Below are positions 7,541 through 15,812 of a stretch of DNA of 38,646 nt, piece by piece. The DNA comes from Bifidobacterium breve (lineage in GTDB: Bacteria > Actinomycetota > Acidimicrobiia > Acidimicrobiales > Microtrichaceae): NCBI GenBank assembly GCA_945901935.1, contig CAMDLX010000012.1, forward strand, positions 1-38,646, written 5' to 3'. The notes below the pieces were generated by a model, which had not been told where the DNA came from, ran no database searches, and saw only the letters and a list, made by a program, of their open reading frames with translations. Each line of letters begins with the position of its first letter. Position 1 is the first letter of the stretch. The translations under genes and the position numbers were made by a program.

Positions 7541-8839
7541 TCAGTGATCCACAGGGCAGCCAGCCCCAGGAGTGAAAGTGGCAGGCAGGTGATTCAGCGC
7601 AAGCACTAGCGTGGAATCCCCTCGAGAGGGAACTGCGTCCGCAGGAACGGTGATATCTGGTAGCCGGGTCAGAAGCTCCTGAAACACGGTGGTGATCTCC
7701 ATTCGAGCCAGGTTTGCTCCCAAACAGAAATGTGGCCCGATCCCAAAAGCAAGATGGGGGTTTGGATTACGCGTGAGGTCAAGTTCATTGGGATGGGTAA
7801 ATACGCGGTGATCACGGTTGGCACTTCCGTAGAGCATGAGCACGCGATCGCCCACCTTCAGCTCCGTGTTGCGATAGGTGTGATCCACCGTCACCGTTCG
7901 GATAAAGCCGAGCACTGGCGTCACATAGCGAACAATCTCGTCCACTGCTACTTCCATGAACTCGGGATTATTCAGATTTTCAAGTAGCAATTTGCGCTGC
8001 TCGGGAAACCTGCTCAAAGCAACAAGACCGCCAGTGAGGGCATTTCGAGTGGTTTCGTTCCCAGCCACCATGAGCACAACAAGAAAGGCCAGCAGCTCGT
8101 CATCTTGAAGTCGCACTTCCTCGGCCATCTTGGCCAGAGACTCTTCGTCAAGGCCCTGTGTAGCCTTGTACTCCTTCGTCAAACCTCCATCGTCAAAGGC
8201 CTGAGTCAGGATGCTGATGAGGTCACTCTGCGGGTCAGCTCGGCGCTCAGCAATCAGTTCAAGGGCCAATTCAGCAAACTCGCCGAAGGCCGTAGCCGCC
8301 GCTAACAACTGAGGTGAGTCGGCCTCGACGTGGCCATCTCCATCCATCATTGCGTCCGACCATCCGTACATAGACATGCGCTGACTCGGATCAAGTCCCA
8401 TCAATTCACAAATGATGATCAGCGGGATGTGAATTGCAAAGTCAGAGACAAAGTCGACGTCACCCTTCGCTTCCATGGCGTCGATTATTTCGTTGGTGAG
8501 TTCGCGAACATGCGGAATCATCTCTCGCACCTGTCGCGGGGTGAACCCCTTATTGATCAAACGCCGCTGCCGCACATGCTCCTCACCATCAAGGGTAATG
8601 ATCGACATGTCGCCGGCAATCTTGGGGCGCACGCCAAACCGACTGCAGTAGGTCTCCTCGTCCCGGCTAAGAGCGAAAATATCCTCGTGTCGGGGAGCGA
8701 TGTACAGATCGTTCACTTCGTCGTAATGCAGGTAATCCAGACCACGTAGCCAAGTGAACAGATCATACGGATCGTCAAAAACCCGTGGGTCGTTGAAATC
8801 AGTCTTGGAATAGTTCACTGCGGAATCCGTTACGGTCAT
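7541..8839 (-). CDS. Cytochrome P450 monooxygenase
   Basis: 432 residues, soluble bacterial class. Haem thiolate motif FGIGPHFCLG at 365-374 with Cys372; I-helix AGNETT at 259-264 (oxygen activation); K-helix EIVR at 301-304 (ExxR). The overall sequence, including MVAGNETTRNALTGG, resembles the actinobacterial CYP125/CYP142/CYP124 group that hydroxylates sterol side chains or branched lipids, but the subfamily cannot be fixed by eye. It needs a ferredoxin and reductase, not seen here. It is the first gene of an operon with the TetR regulator and divergent from an aldehyde dehydrogenase: hydroxylation followed by aldehyde oxidation is a sensible pair. Confidence 0.96.
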   Translation of the reverse strand: MTVTDSAVNYSKTDFNDPRVFDDPYDLFTWLRGLDYLHYDEVNDLYIAPRHEDIFALSRDEETYCSRFGVRPKIAGDMSIITLDGEEHVRQRRLINKGFTPRQVREMIPHVRELTNEIIDAMEAKGDVDFVSDFAIHIPLIIICELMGLDPSQRMSMYGWSDAMMDGDGHVEADSPQLLAAATAFGEFAELALELIAERRADPQSDLISILTQAFDDGGLTKEYKATQGLDEESLAKMAEEVRLQDDELLAFLVVLMVAGNETTRNALTGGLVALSRFPEQRKLLLENLNNPEFMEVAVDEIVRYVTPVLGFIRTVTVDHTYRNTELKVGDRVLMLYGSANRDHRVFTHPNELDLTRNPNPHLAFGIGPHFCLGANLARMEITTVFQELLTRLPDITVPADAVPSRGDSTLVLALNHLPATFTPGAGCPVDH

Positions 8840-8910
8840 GAGAACCCCTTATTACTACTTGTGGTGGTGCTGGGAACATCTCGTTCCTGTGTCGAAATCG
8901 TACCCCTTAC

Positions 8911-8924
8911 TGAACGTTCGTTCA
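8911..8924. promoter_or_regulatory. TetR-type palindromic operator
   Basis: TGAACGTTCGTTCA: perfect 6-bp arms TGAACG and CGTTCA separated by TT. It lies in the 132-bp region between the divergent P450 (start 8839) and aldehyde dehydrogenase (start 8972) genes, 48 bp before the latter. Size and form fit TetR-family sites, and a TetR gene is in the P450 operon. Binding is inferred. Confidence 0.75.
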
Positions 8925-8971
8925 AGAGCTTTTTTAAGGGTTCTCGGTCATCTCCGGTGTAGCTTTCTTCC

Positions 8972-10546
8972 ATGAGCATCACCGCTGAACCAAGAACTCC
9001 AGCAGACAATTCCAGTGTGACTACTGCAGGGACGCAGCCACCTCTGAACACGTTCGAGACCTTCGACCCTCGGACAAACACCCTGATCGCAGAGATCGAA
9101 GAGATGGGGCCTGAACAAGTTGAGCAGGCGGTAGATCGGGCGCGTTACCTAGCTGGGGCTTGGTCGGCATTGACCTATAAGGAGCGTTCACGGCATCTTC
9201 TCCATGTTCGAGATCGGCTTCTAAATTCCGCGGAGGAACTTGTTGACACCATTTGTGCAGAGACTGGCAAACAGCGCGCCGAGGCAGTTACTACTGAGTT
9301 GATGGCCGTTTGCGAAACCATCGGCTGGTACGCGAAGAACGGTGGGCAGGTACTCATGCCCCAGAGCGTTGCGCCAGGTCTCATGGCTCATAAGAAGGCT
9401 TGGAAGCGCTACGAGCCGCTTGGTGTCATTGGTGTGATCAGCCCCTGGAACTACCCATTTACCTTGTCGATGACCCCTGTGATTACTGCCTTGTTTGCTG
9501 GCAACACTGTGGTACTCAAGCCATCTGAGGTAACTCCAACTGTTGGGCTCGCCATCGGAGAGCTGTTCGAGGATGAGAACTGGGGAGATATCGTCCAGGT
9601 CGTCACGGGAGGCGGTGCAACTGGCGAGGCGTTGGTGCGAAGCGGGGTAGACAAGGTTTGCTTTACGGGGTCCGTCCGCACTGGCAAGCGCGTCATGGCA
9701 GCGGCTGCAGACTCCCTCACGCCGGTGTTACTCGAGTTGGGTGGCAAAGACCCGATGATCGTCTGTGCTGACGCAGACCTTGCACGGGCATCCAAGGGTG
9801 CCGTCTGGGGCGCATTTCAGAACTCAGGGCAGACCTGCATGTCAGTGGAGCGCTTCTACGTGGAGGAAGCAGTTTTTGAGGATTTCGTGGAGCGGGTACT
9901 CGTAGAGACGGCCCAAATTCGCCAGAATGCGAGTGGGGGAGATATCGGGTCAATGACCTTCGCTCCACAGTTGGCCATCGTCGAGGACCACATCGCCGAT
10001 GCAGTCAGCAAAGGGGCTCGCATCCTTGCTGGCGGCAAGCGCCTTGATCAGCCTGGCCTTTGGTTTGAGCCCACAGTTTTGGTCGACGTCGATCACACCA
10101 TGAGCATCATGGTTGAGGAGACGTTCGGGCCAGTCATGCCGATTATGTCGGTGAAGGACCCAGAGGAGGGTCTTCGTCTTGCAAACGATTCGATCTACGG
10201 GTTGAACAGTTCTGTTTGGACCTCGGATCAGCAACTCGGAATTTCTATCGCCAACCGCCTTGAGGCTGGCAACGTTTGCATTAATGACTGCATAGTTTCC
10301 TATGCAATTCCTGGCCTTCCCTTTGGGGGAGTGAAGCAGTCAGGAATCGGCCGGGTGCATGGACCAGAAGGTTTACGAGAGTTCTCCTCTGTGAAGTCCG
10401 TCATGTCGAGTCGAGTGACTACTCCGCGCGAAATGTGGTGGTTCCCAGTCCCCAAGGCACTAGAGGCTCTCGGGATTACTTCAGCGAGAGCACGGTTTGG
10501 AACCACGCTCGCAACTCGGATCAAGCGATTCAAACGAACTACCTAA
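8972..10546 (+). CDS. NAD(P)-dependent aldehyde dehydrogenase (GabD2-like layout)
   Basis: 524 residues. Motifs in order are GVISPWNYPFTLSMTPV (cofactor site), VVLKPSEVTP, FTGSVRTGKR, LELGGKDPMIV (catalytic Glu), NSGQTCMSVERFYV (catalytic Cys), ETFGPVMPI and LPFGGVKQSGIGRVHG. The C-terminal region beyond the core (HGPEGLREFSS and about 50 more residues, Arg/Lys-rich at the end) recalls the mycobacterial GabD2-type succinate-semialdehyde enzymes, but substrate is not proven. Divergent from the P450/TetR operon with a shared palindromic operator, so oxidation of an aldehyde made through the P450 is a reasonable inference. Stop TAA 10544-10546 lies inside a tandem repeat. Confidence 0.94.
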   Translation: MSITAEPRTPADNSSVTTAGTQPPLNTFETFDPRTNTLIAEIEEMGPEQVEQAVDRARYLAGAWSALTYKERSRHLLHVRDRLLNSAEELVDTICAETGKQRAEAVTTELMAVCETIGWYAKNGGQVLMPQSVAPGLMAHKKAWKRYEPLGVIGVISPWNYPFTLSMTPVITALFAGNTVVLKPSEVTPTVGLAIGELFEDENWGDIVQVVTGGGATGEALVRSGVDKVCFTGSVRTGKRVMAAAADSLTPVLLELGGKDPMIVCADADLARASKGAVWGAFQNSGQTCMSVERFYVEEAVFEDFVERVLVETAQIRQNASGGDIGSMTFAPQLAIVEDHIADAVSKGARILAGGKRLDQPGLWFEPTVLVDVDHTMSIMVEETFGPVMPIMSVKDPEEGLRLANDSIYGLNSSVWTSDQQLGISIANRLEAGNVCINDCIVSYAIPGLPFGGVKQSGIGRVHGPEGLREFSSVKSVMSSRVTTPREMWWFPVPKALEALGITSARARFGTTLATRIKRFKRTT

Positions 10547-10577
10547 CCCGAACTACCTAACCCGAACTACCTAACCC
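10536..10577. repeat. Three perfect copies of a 14-bp unit across the ALDH stop codon
   Basis: Unit GAACTACCTAACCC occurs at 10536-10549, 10550-10563 and 10564-10577 with no mismatch. The first copy encodes the last codons and TAA stop of the aldehyde dehydrogenase; the other two lie in the 60-bp gap before the convergent J-domain gene. Confidence 0.95.
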
Positions 10578-10606
10578 AGAACCGGCTCAAATGAAGCCCT
10601 AGGCAA

Positions 10607-11218
10607 TCAGGGAGACTCTGCGTGAATCAGAGTGCGATGCAAAAGCCTCGCTACTGCATCAGCCGGTGGTGAAATACCGCCACTCAGGGGCTCAACCGAA
10701 CAGAAAACCTCGGTCGTAGCGTTTCCCCTGCCCTGCATGCTGAGCAACACCGAACTGGTCGGCTCTTCAACGAACTCAATCACTATCTCGAGCAGCCCCG
10801 CTGAGGGATCAAGGTAACTGATCTCGCCGAGTTCGTGCGCCATATCAATCAGCAACATCAGCGTTTCTGAAGCTGGAGCGGCCACCGAAATGGTCAAATC
10901 CCCAAGCAGCAGAATCTCAATTTCTTCCTCTTTTTTCGGAGCTCTCCGGCGGCCTTGCTCTGCAGCTGGCTCTTCCTGTTGAGCAGCAGCAGCAGGAGCA
11001 GGGTCTACCACTAGAGAAGTGAGTAATAGGTAAGCGCTAGTCAGTGCCATGGTTCGCTCGGTGGCATCCGCTTTGGAGTTGATGTCTGGGTGTGTGCGCA
11101 GCAGCAGCATTCGGTAGGCCGCGCGAATCTCAGCCTCTGAGCAGGCAGCCTCAACACCGAGCAGTAGACGTGCAGCATCTACTTTCGAAGTGCTCACGCC
11201 TATGCCGCCGTGCGCCAT
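10607..11218 (-). CDS. J-domain (DnaJ-like) protein
   Basis: 203 residues. Residues about 12-65 form a J-domain: DAARLLLGVEAACSEAEIRAAYRML, then the HPD tripeptide at 43-45 (RTHPDINSKADA), followed by a helix, MALTSAYLLL. The HPD loop is what stimulates Hsp70 ATPase in this family. An Ala/Glu/Arg-rich linker (about 72-98) leads to a beta-rich domain of about 100 residues (EIEILLLGDLTISV; ISYLDPSAGLLEIVIEFVEE) that I do not recognise. No G/F region or zinc-finger domain, so it is a type III J-protein with its own client domain. It starts 1 bp after the alpha/beta hydrolase stop, so the two are translationally linked. Client unknown. Confidence 0.87.
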   Translation of the reverse strand: MAHGGIGVSTSKVDAARLLLGVEAACSEAEIRAAYRMLLLRTHPDINSKADATERTMALTSAYLLLTSLVVDPAPAAAAQQEEPAAEQGRRRAPKKEEEIEILLLGDLTISVAAPASETLMLLIDMAHELGEISYLDPSAGLLEIVIEFVEEPTSSVLLSMQGRGNATTEVFCSVEPLSGGISPPADAVARLLHRTLIHAESP

Positions 11219-11219
11219 C

Positions 11220-12089
11220 TCACGGGAGCGTATCCATGAAATCCACTATCGCTGAAGTAAAGAGATCGTTGCGGTCTCCGGCAACCATGTGACCGGCGCC
11301 AGAGACATCTACAAACTTGGCGTCAGGACGGAGGACCAGAAACTCTTGAGCAGTCTCCTCGCTGACCAAGTCAGACATCCGGCCGCGCACGAGCAGGGTT
11401 GGCACAGTCAACGCAACAGTCGCATCAACAAACTGCCCTGTCACCGATCCCGTTCCAATTGGTAGCGGGCCTAGGAAGATGTCTGGGTCCCAGTGCCAGC
11501 GCCACCTTCCGTCGTTATCGAGCCTCAGGTTCTTTGCCAAACCAGACGTATCCGCTGGTCGGGGCCGGTGCGGTTGATATGCGGCAATTGCATCGGCGGC
11601 ATCATCAAGACTCTCGAAACCTGTCTCAGCGCGGTCGAGCATGAACTGAACTATCCGGTCGACGCCGACCTTTTCCATCCGTGGAGTGATGTCGACGAGG
11701 ACGATCGCGGAACAGCAACCTGGCATCAGTCGGCCCTCTGCTAACAGGCTTGCCAATCCGCCGAGAGAAGCTCCAACGACTACTGGTCGCGAATTTGTCT
11801 GCTCCGTGAGCGCCACGCAGACATCCACAAGATCCTCGGCAAAGCGAATTGTTGAATAGTCACGGTTATCGGCTTTGTCAGATTCGCCGTGACCGCGCTG
11901 GTCGTAGCTGACCGCAAACCAACCCTGCTGAGCTAACGCCTCAGCCGTACCACCCCAGCTATGACGAGTTTGACCACCACCGTGAACTAAAACCACCGCC
12001 CGATCAGTCGGGTTTCCCCAACACTGCGCAGCAATAGTCATGCCAGTTCTGACAGTGAACGCTATGAGGTCATGATCAATCTCAGACAA
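11220..12089 (-). CDS. Alpha/beta-fold hydrolase
   Basis: 289 residues, cytoplasmic. The fold's landmarks are VVLVHGGGQTRHSW (oxyanion-hole HG motif), SYDQRGHGESD, the nucleophile elbow VVGASLGGLA (Ser108), an Asp in LVRGRMSDLVSEE and the catalytic His in SGAGHMVAGDRND (about 267). All three triad residues are therefore present. Substrate class (ester, lactone, haloalkane, epoxide) cannot be read from the sequence. It is followed by the J-domain gene (1-bp gap) and preceded by the F420-type oxidoreductase gene (8-bp gap), forming a tight three-gene operon. Confidence 0.93.
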   Translation of the reverse strand: MSEIDHDLIAFTVRTGMTIAAQCWGNPTDRAVVLVHGGGQTRHSWGGTAEALAQQGWFAVSYDQRGHGESDKADNRDYSTIRFAEDLVDVCVALTEQTNSRPVVVGASLGGLASLLAEGRLMPGCCSAIVLVDITPRMEKVGVDRIVQFMLDRAETGFESLDDAADAIAAYQPHRPRPADTSGLAKNLRLDNDGRWRWHWDPDIFLGPLPIGTGSVTGQFVDATVALTVPTLLVRGRMSDLVSEETAQEFLVLRPDAKFVDVSGAGHMVAGDRNDLFTSAIVDFMDTLP

Positions 12090-12097
12090 TTCTGTGC

Positions 12098-13012
12098 CTA
12101 GATCAAGGACTTCAGGAGTTCCCAGGTGCGCGAATGATCTTCGGCACTCGGGGCGGCTATCACTGCAGAGAACTCAGTTACGCCACCATCGGCTAGGCGA
12201 CCGAGAGCAGCGGCAACGTGTTCCTCATCGCCAATAATGGCTACATCGGCTGGGCCTTCGGCTCCCTCGATGTCGAGCATCGCGCGGTAAGAAGGTAGGC
12301 CCCCGTACAGCGCTAGCTGCTCGGCGACGATTGCATACGCAGCATCGGGGTCAGAGGTGACACAGACCGGCAAACCAGCAATCACCCGGGGCGCAGGCTG
12401 AGCAGCAGCTTCAGCTGCCTGAGTGATCTTGGGTACGACGTGGTTCAGTAGTGCTCGCTCACCCGTGCACCACGTGATCGTGCCGCAGCCGTTTGAGCCC
12501 GCCAACTTGAGCATCTGAGCACCAAGCGCAGCAACGATCACAGGCGGCGCCTCAGCACCCTGAACATCGACGCCACCCACGCAAGTGATGTCCTCACCGT
12601 GCACATCAACCGACTCGCCATTGAGCAAAGGAAGGAGTGCCGACAGGTACTCGCGCATGTGACGAATGGGCTTCTCATACGAGTAGCCCCACAGTGACTC
12701 AATAACAATCTGATGCGACAGCCCGATTCCAAGTGCAAGTCGATTTTGACTTGCTAACTGCACGGTCAGCGCCTGCCCGGCCATCATCATTGGGTGGCGC
12801 GGATAAGTGGGGACTACTGCAGTACCAAGTTCGATTCTGGGCACTTCACGCCCAACAACTGCTAACGCAGTCAGGGCATCCATGCCAAAGATCTGAGCAA
12901 TCCAGAACGAGTCAAAGCCATCGGCCTCGGTCCGCTTTGCCTCTGCGAGCACTTGGTCCAAAGTTGCCAAACTGCCTGTTCCATTAATGCCAATGCGCAT
13001 GTTGATGCTCAT
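12098..13012 (-). CDS. Luciferase-like (LLM), probably F420-dependent oxidoreductase
   Basis: 304 residues, TIM-barrel luciferase-like family. Start MSINMRIGINGTGSLATLDQ, then ADGFDSFWIAQIFGMDALTALA, IELGTAVVPTYPRHPMMMA and LALGIGLSHQIVIESLWG are typical of the actinobacterial F420-dependent subgroup related to mycobacterial MSMEG_4879-type proteins. F420 use is inferred from that resemblance. A second in-frame ATG (MRIGING) at 13000 is possible. First gene of the operon with the hydrolase and J-domain genes. Its upstream region holds a run of G tracts (13032-13052) but no recognisable operator. Confidence 0.92.
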   Translation of the reverse strand: MSINMRIGINGTGSLATLDQVLAEAKRTEADGFDSFWIAQIFGMDALTALAVVGREVPRIELGTAVVPTYPRHPMMMAGQALTVQLASQNRLALGIGLSHQIVIESLWGYSYEKPIRHMREYLSALLPLLNGESVDVHGEDITCVGGVDVQGAEAPPVIVAALGAQMLKLAGSNGCGTITWCTGERALLNHVVPKITQAAEAAAQPAPRVIAGLPVCVTSDPDAAYAIVAEQLALYGGLPSYRAMLDIEGAEGPADVAIIGDEEHVAAALGRLADGGVTEFSAVIAAPSAEDHSRTWELLKSLI

Positions 13013-13094
13013 CTAAGACTCCTCGTTACTTGGGGGTGGGGTAGGGGGGTGGCTACGTGATCGGTTTACCCGGCGTTGGGCAAGGTTGCCGGAA

Positions 13095-13733
13095 CTAGGC
13101 GAGAACTACCACCGTGGAACCTATGTCCAAAAAGCTCCAAGTGAATACAGCATCATCCTGTGCCTGACGAATGCATCCGTGCGACATAGTTTGACCAAGC
13201 TGCTCTTCGGTCTGGACTGGCACCCCGTTGATTCTTGGGATGTTGTGGAATCCGATTGCCCAACCCTGGGGACCCTTGGTGAATCGCACGAAGTAGTCCA
13301 TCTTTGAGCCATCTAGTCCAGTTGCATTCTCAGTCTTTGAGTAGACCTGAAAGGTGCCGGTCTGAGGAGTGTTCGCTCGACCCGACACAAGGGCTGTTCG
13401 GATCGCTGCCCCTGCTTCATCTACCCACCAGACTCGTTGCTGAGAGATAGACATCACCATCCGCTTGCCGGAACCAGATTCTGCTGGCAGTTCCTCTGAT
13501 GCGGTTTCATCGAGCCCTTGCGCAGGACTGGTTGTGCTGGGGGAGAGGGGGGTTGTTGTCGTCGATGGGTCGACGAGTTGACCTGCTTCTCGCTTGACCT
13601 CGGTGCTGGGCAGTGAACCTTCTGCCGAGACCCTGTCAATGTCTGAGGACCTTCCCGAACCCAGCAGGACAAAAGCAGCAATCACCACAACGGTGATACC
13701 GCACAAAATTCGTATGCCGGGGGAACGAAACAT
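13095..13733 (-). CDS. L,D-transpeptidase (YkuD domain), membrane-anchored
   Basis: 212 residues. An N-terminal signal anchor at about 8-26 is followed by a Ser/Thr/Pro-rich spacer (about 40-88) and a YkuD catalytic domain. Active-site motif SHGCIRQAQDDA gives His185 and catalytic Cys187, with the upstream His in IGFHNIPRING (about 163). These enzymes make 3-3 cross-links in peptidoglycan or attach proteins to it, outside the membrane; 3-3 links are abundant in actinobacteria. The domain is short, with no added immunoglobulin-like domain as in mycobacterial Ldts. It lies 82 bp upstream of the F420-type oxidoreductase start, on the same strand, and downstream of an aldehyde dehydrogenase gene. 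Confidence 0.93.
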   Translation of the reverse strand: MFRSPGIRILCGITVVVIAAFVLLGSGRSSDIDRVSAEGSLPSTEVKREAGQLVDPSTTTTPLSPSTTSPAQGLDETASEELPAESGSGKRMVMSISQQRVWWVDEAGAAIRTALVSGRANTPQTGTFQVYSKTENATGLDGSKMDYFVRFTKGPQGWAIGFHNIPRINGVPVQTEEQLGQTMSHGCIRQAQDDAVFTWSFLDIGSTVVVLA

Positions 13734-13795
13734 CAGACTCAGAGGTTACTGGACGCAGACGGATGGCCGGCGACGGCAGAGATAACTCGAGCCAT

Positions 13796-15217
13796 TCACC
13801 CTTGGATGATGATGAGCTTTCGTTCGGTCATCTCCTCAATTGCGTACGCGGGGCCCTCCCGGGTGTTTCCAGAATCTCGCATCCCTCCATAGGGCTGCTG
13901 GTCAGTGCGAAATGCTGGCACCTCGTTAATCAACACCCCACCAAAGTCAATCCGGTCTGCTGCTTGAAGCGCAGTTGTGATGTCAGCAGTGAAGACTCCC
14001 GCCTGCAATCCATAGCGAGAGTCGTTTACCAAGTCCACGGCTTGGTCAAAGGTGTCGTAGGCAGCTACTCCAATAACGGGTCCGAACACCTCTGTATTAC
14101 TGATCCTCATGCCTGGAGTTACCCGATCAAGCAAAGTCGGCTCAAGAACTGAACGTTCGCGTCGGCCACCACCAACAACCACACGTGCACCGTCGCCTTG
14201 AGCCTCATCAATCCAACCAGCCACGCGTTCGGTCTCGCTCTGCTGAATCAACGCGCTGACCTGAGTTGTCGGATCAGCGGGGTCTCCAACTTGAAGCGCA
14301 GCCACCTTCTGCTCGAGCATGCCGAGAAGTTCATTGTGGACCTTGGCATGCACATAGACCCGCTGAACAGAAATGCAGGTTTGGCCCGAGAATGCGAATC
14401 CACCAGCGAGAATTTTGCTGGCTGCAACCTCTAGATCTGCGTCTGGTTCGACGATGACCGGCGCGTTATTTCCGAGCTCTAAGCCGACACGCTTCTTAGG
14501 CGCACGTGCCCGGATTCCCCATCCAACCTCTGGGGAGCCTGTAAACGTGATCATGGCCACCCCCTCATGCTCGACCATGTGATTCGCCACCGAACCTGCG
14601 CAAGGAACGACGTTCAGCCATCCGGGTGGTAGGCCGCATGCCTCAAAGAGGCGAGCAATCTTGAGTGCAGTTAGGGGAGTGGCCGAGGCCGGTTTAAGCA
14701 CCATCGGGACACCCGCTGCAAGGGCCGGTGCGATCTTGTGACAAACGAGATTGAGAGGAAAGTTGAATGGGGAAATACCAGCGACCACACCGATCGGCAC
14801 CCGCTTGACGTAACCCAGCTTGCCCACACCAGCAGCGGAAGCGTCCATGGCAACCATCTCGCCCGTAAAGGTGCGCGCTGCTGCAGCTGAGAACCGAATC
14901 GTGTCAACGGCCCGCACAGCTTCAACTCTGGCTGTTGCAATCGGTTTGGCCGACTCAGCCGAAATCGACTGTGCAAACTCCTCGGACTGCTCCAGCATCG
15001 CAGCGGCAATTCGATCCAGAATTTCTGCGCGCTCAAAAGCAGGTAGTGCGCCTTCAGCATGCCTCCTGCCGGCCACTGCTATGGCCTGATCAAGATGCTC
15101 CGCAGAGCATGCGGTGACCTCGCCTACGAGGTCACCGCTGTACGGAGAATGAACCAAGATGGAGTCACCAGTGACAAGATCTTGCCCATCGATCAGGGCT
15201 GGCGTGAAGTCAGACAC
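13796..15217 (-). CDS. Aldehyde dehydrogenase (lactaldehyde/GapN-like group)
   Basis: 473 residues. Motifs are IGVVAGISPFNFPLNLV, VPMVLKPASATPLTA, MITFTGSPEVGW, VGLELGNNAPVIV (catalytic Glu; NNAP instead of the common GKSP), FSGQTCISVQRVYV (catalytic Cys), NTEVFGPVIGV and QPYGGMRDSGNTREGP. The shorter length and the ELGNNAP variant are typical of the lactaldehyde/phosphoglyceraldehyde-like branch, which accepts small hydroxy- or phospho-aldehydes; the exact substrate is not assigned. It stands 62 bp upstream of the L,D-transpeptidase gene and 62 bp downstream of a small basic protein gene, all on the minus strand. Confidence 0.93.
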   Translation of the reverse strand: MSDFTPALIDGQDLVTGDSILVHSPYSGDLVGEVTACSAEHLDQAIAVAGRRHAEGALPAFERAEILDRIAAAMLEQSEEFAQSISAESAKPIATARVEAVRAVDTIRFSAAAARTFTGEMVAMDASAAGVGKLGYVKRVPIGVVAGISPFNFPLNLVCHKIAPALAAGVPMVLKPASATPLTALKIARLFEACGLPPGWLNVVPCAGSVANHMVEHEGVAMITFTGSPEVGWGIRARAPKKRVGLELGNNAPVIVEPDADLEVAASKILAGGFAFSGQTCISVQRVYVHAKVHNELLGMLEQKVAALQVGDPADPTTQVSALIQQSETERVAGWIDEAQGDGARVVVGGGRRERSVLEPTLLDRVTPGMRISNTEVFGPVIGVAAYDTFDQAVDLVNDSRYGLQAGVFTADITTALQAADRIDFGGVLINEVPAFRTDQQPYGGMRDSGNTREGPAYAIEEMTERKLIIIQG

Positions 15218-15279
15218 AATCTGACCCTAGCCCCCTAATACACGGGCCGTCAGCAGCAACTGCTCTGAAACTGCTCTGA

Positions 15280-15609
15280 TCAGGAATAGCTTGCGGTTCG
15301 CAACTCTTCACGGGCTCGCCGCTGGCGCTCAACCGAGCGCCGCTTCCAAAATGATTGCTTCCAATGCTTAATCCGGCGCTCTGGATCGGCTGAAGCATGC
15401 GGCGTGGCAGGAGCATGTTCATCGGTGTATCCATGGGTCGGATGCGGGAGTTCAAGAACAAGACCATCAAGATCTTCTTCAAGGACGGCCACATGCAATG
15501 ACTGATTGACGGTTCGGCGCACCCTACGGTGTTCTGCCTTTCTTTGCTCGCGCTCCTCTTGGAGAGCTGAACTAGGTCCGGACTGCCGGGCACGATGACG
15601 AGTAGACAT
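15280..15609 (-). CDS. Small basic hypothetical protein
   Basis: 109 residues, not recognised. The start is fixed by a perfect ribosome site, AGGAGG, five bases before ATG 15609; a longer in-frame start at 15645 lacks one. The N-terminal 40 residues are very rich in Arg/Glu/Gln (ALQEEREQRKAEHRRVRR), probably a charged helix. The middle (LHVAVLEEDLDGLVLELPHP) could form beta strands, a His/Pro/Ala linker follows, and the C-terminus is again Arg-rich (KHWKQSFWKRRSVERQRRA). No membrane segment and no Cys. The composition suggests a nucleic-acid or ribosome-associated protein, which is only a guess. The mRNA leader holds a strong hairpin. Confidence 0.8.
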   Translation of the reverse strand: MSTRHRARQSGPSSALQEEREQRKAEHRRVRRTVNQSLHVAVLEEDLDGLVLELPHPTHGYTDEHAPATPHASADPERRIKHWKQSFWKRRSVERQRRAREELRTASYS

Positions 15610-15633
15610 CGGCACCTCCTCAGTTGTTTTAGG

Positions 15634-15653
15634 GACCGGGGCCAACCCCGGTC
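15634..15653 (-). promoter_or_regulatory. Perfect 8-bp stem-loop in leader of the small basic protein
   Basis: GACCGGGG (15634-15641) and CCCCGGTC (15646-15653) pair around a 4-nt loop. On the minus-strand mRNA the hairpin ends about a dozen bases before the AGGAGG ribosome site of the 109-residue gene. No U-run follows, so it is more likely a translation or stability element than a terminator. A second inverted repeat, TTCCTAG/CTAGGAA (15707-15713 and 15731-15737), lies further upstream and may be an operator. Confidence 0.6.
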
Positions 15654-15812
15654 GCTACATGCATTTGACACCTTTCGGGCGCGCATGTAAAGGACCTTTG
15701 GGGATCTTCCTAGAGAAAGAGTAGTTTGACCTAGGAAATGCCATCACTTTACATAATGAGGATTTCCGGCGTTTTGTCTCAACCCAACCAAGGGGCTGAG
15801 GTAGTCCCTCTC

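Noticed and set aside
8836-9081. 81-codon minus-strand frame across the P450/ALDH divergent promoter
   Set aside because: It overlaps the operator and the ALDH start and has no domain or ribosome site.
13032-13052. G-run (GGGGGTGGGGTAGGGGGG) as G-quadruplex or regulatory site
   Set aside because: The fourth G-tract is only two long and nothing links it to a known element; too weak to report.
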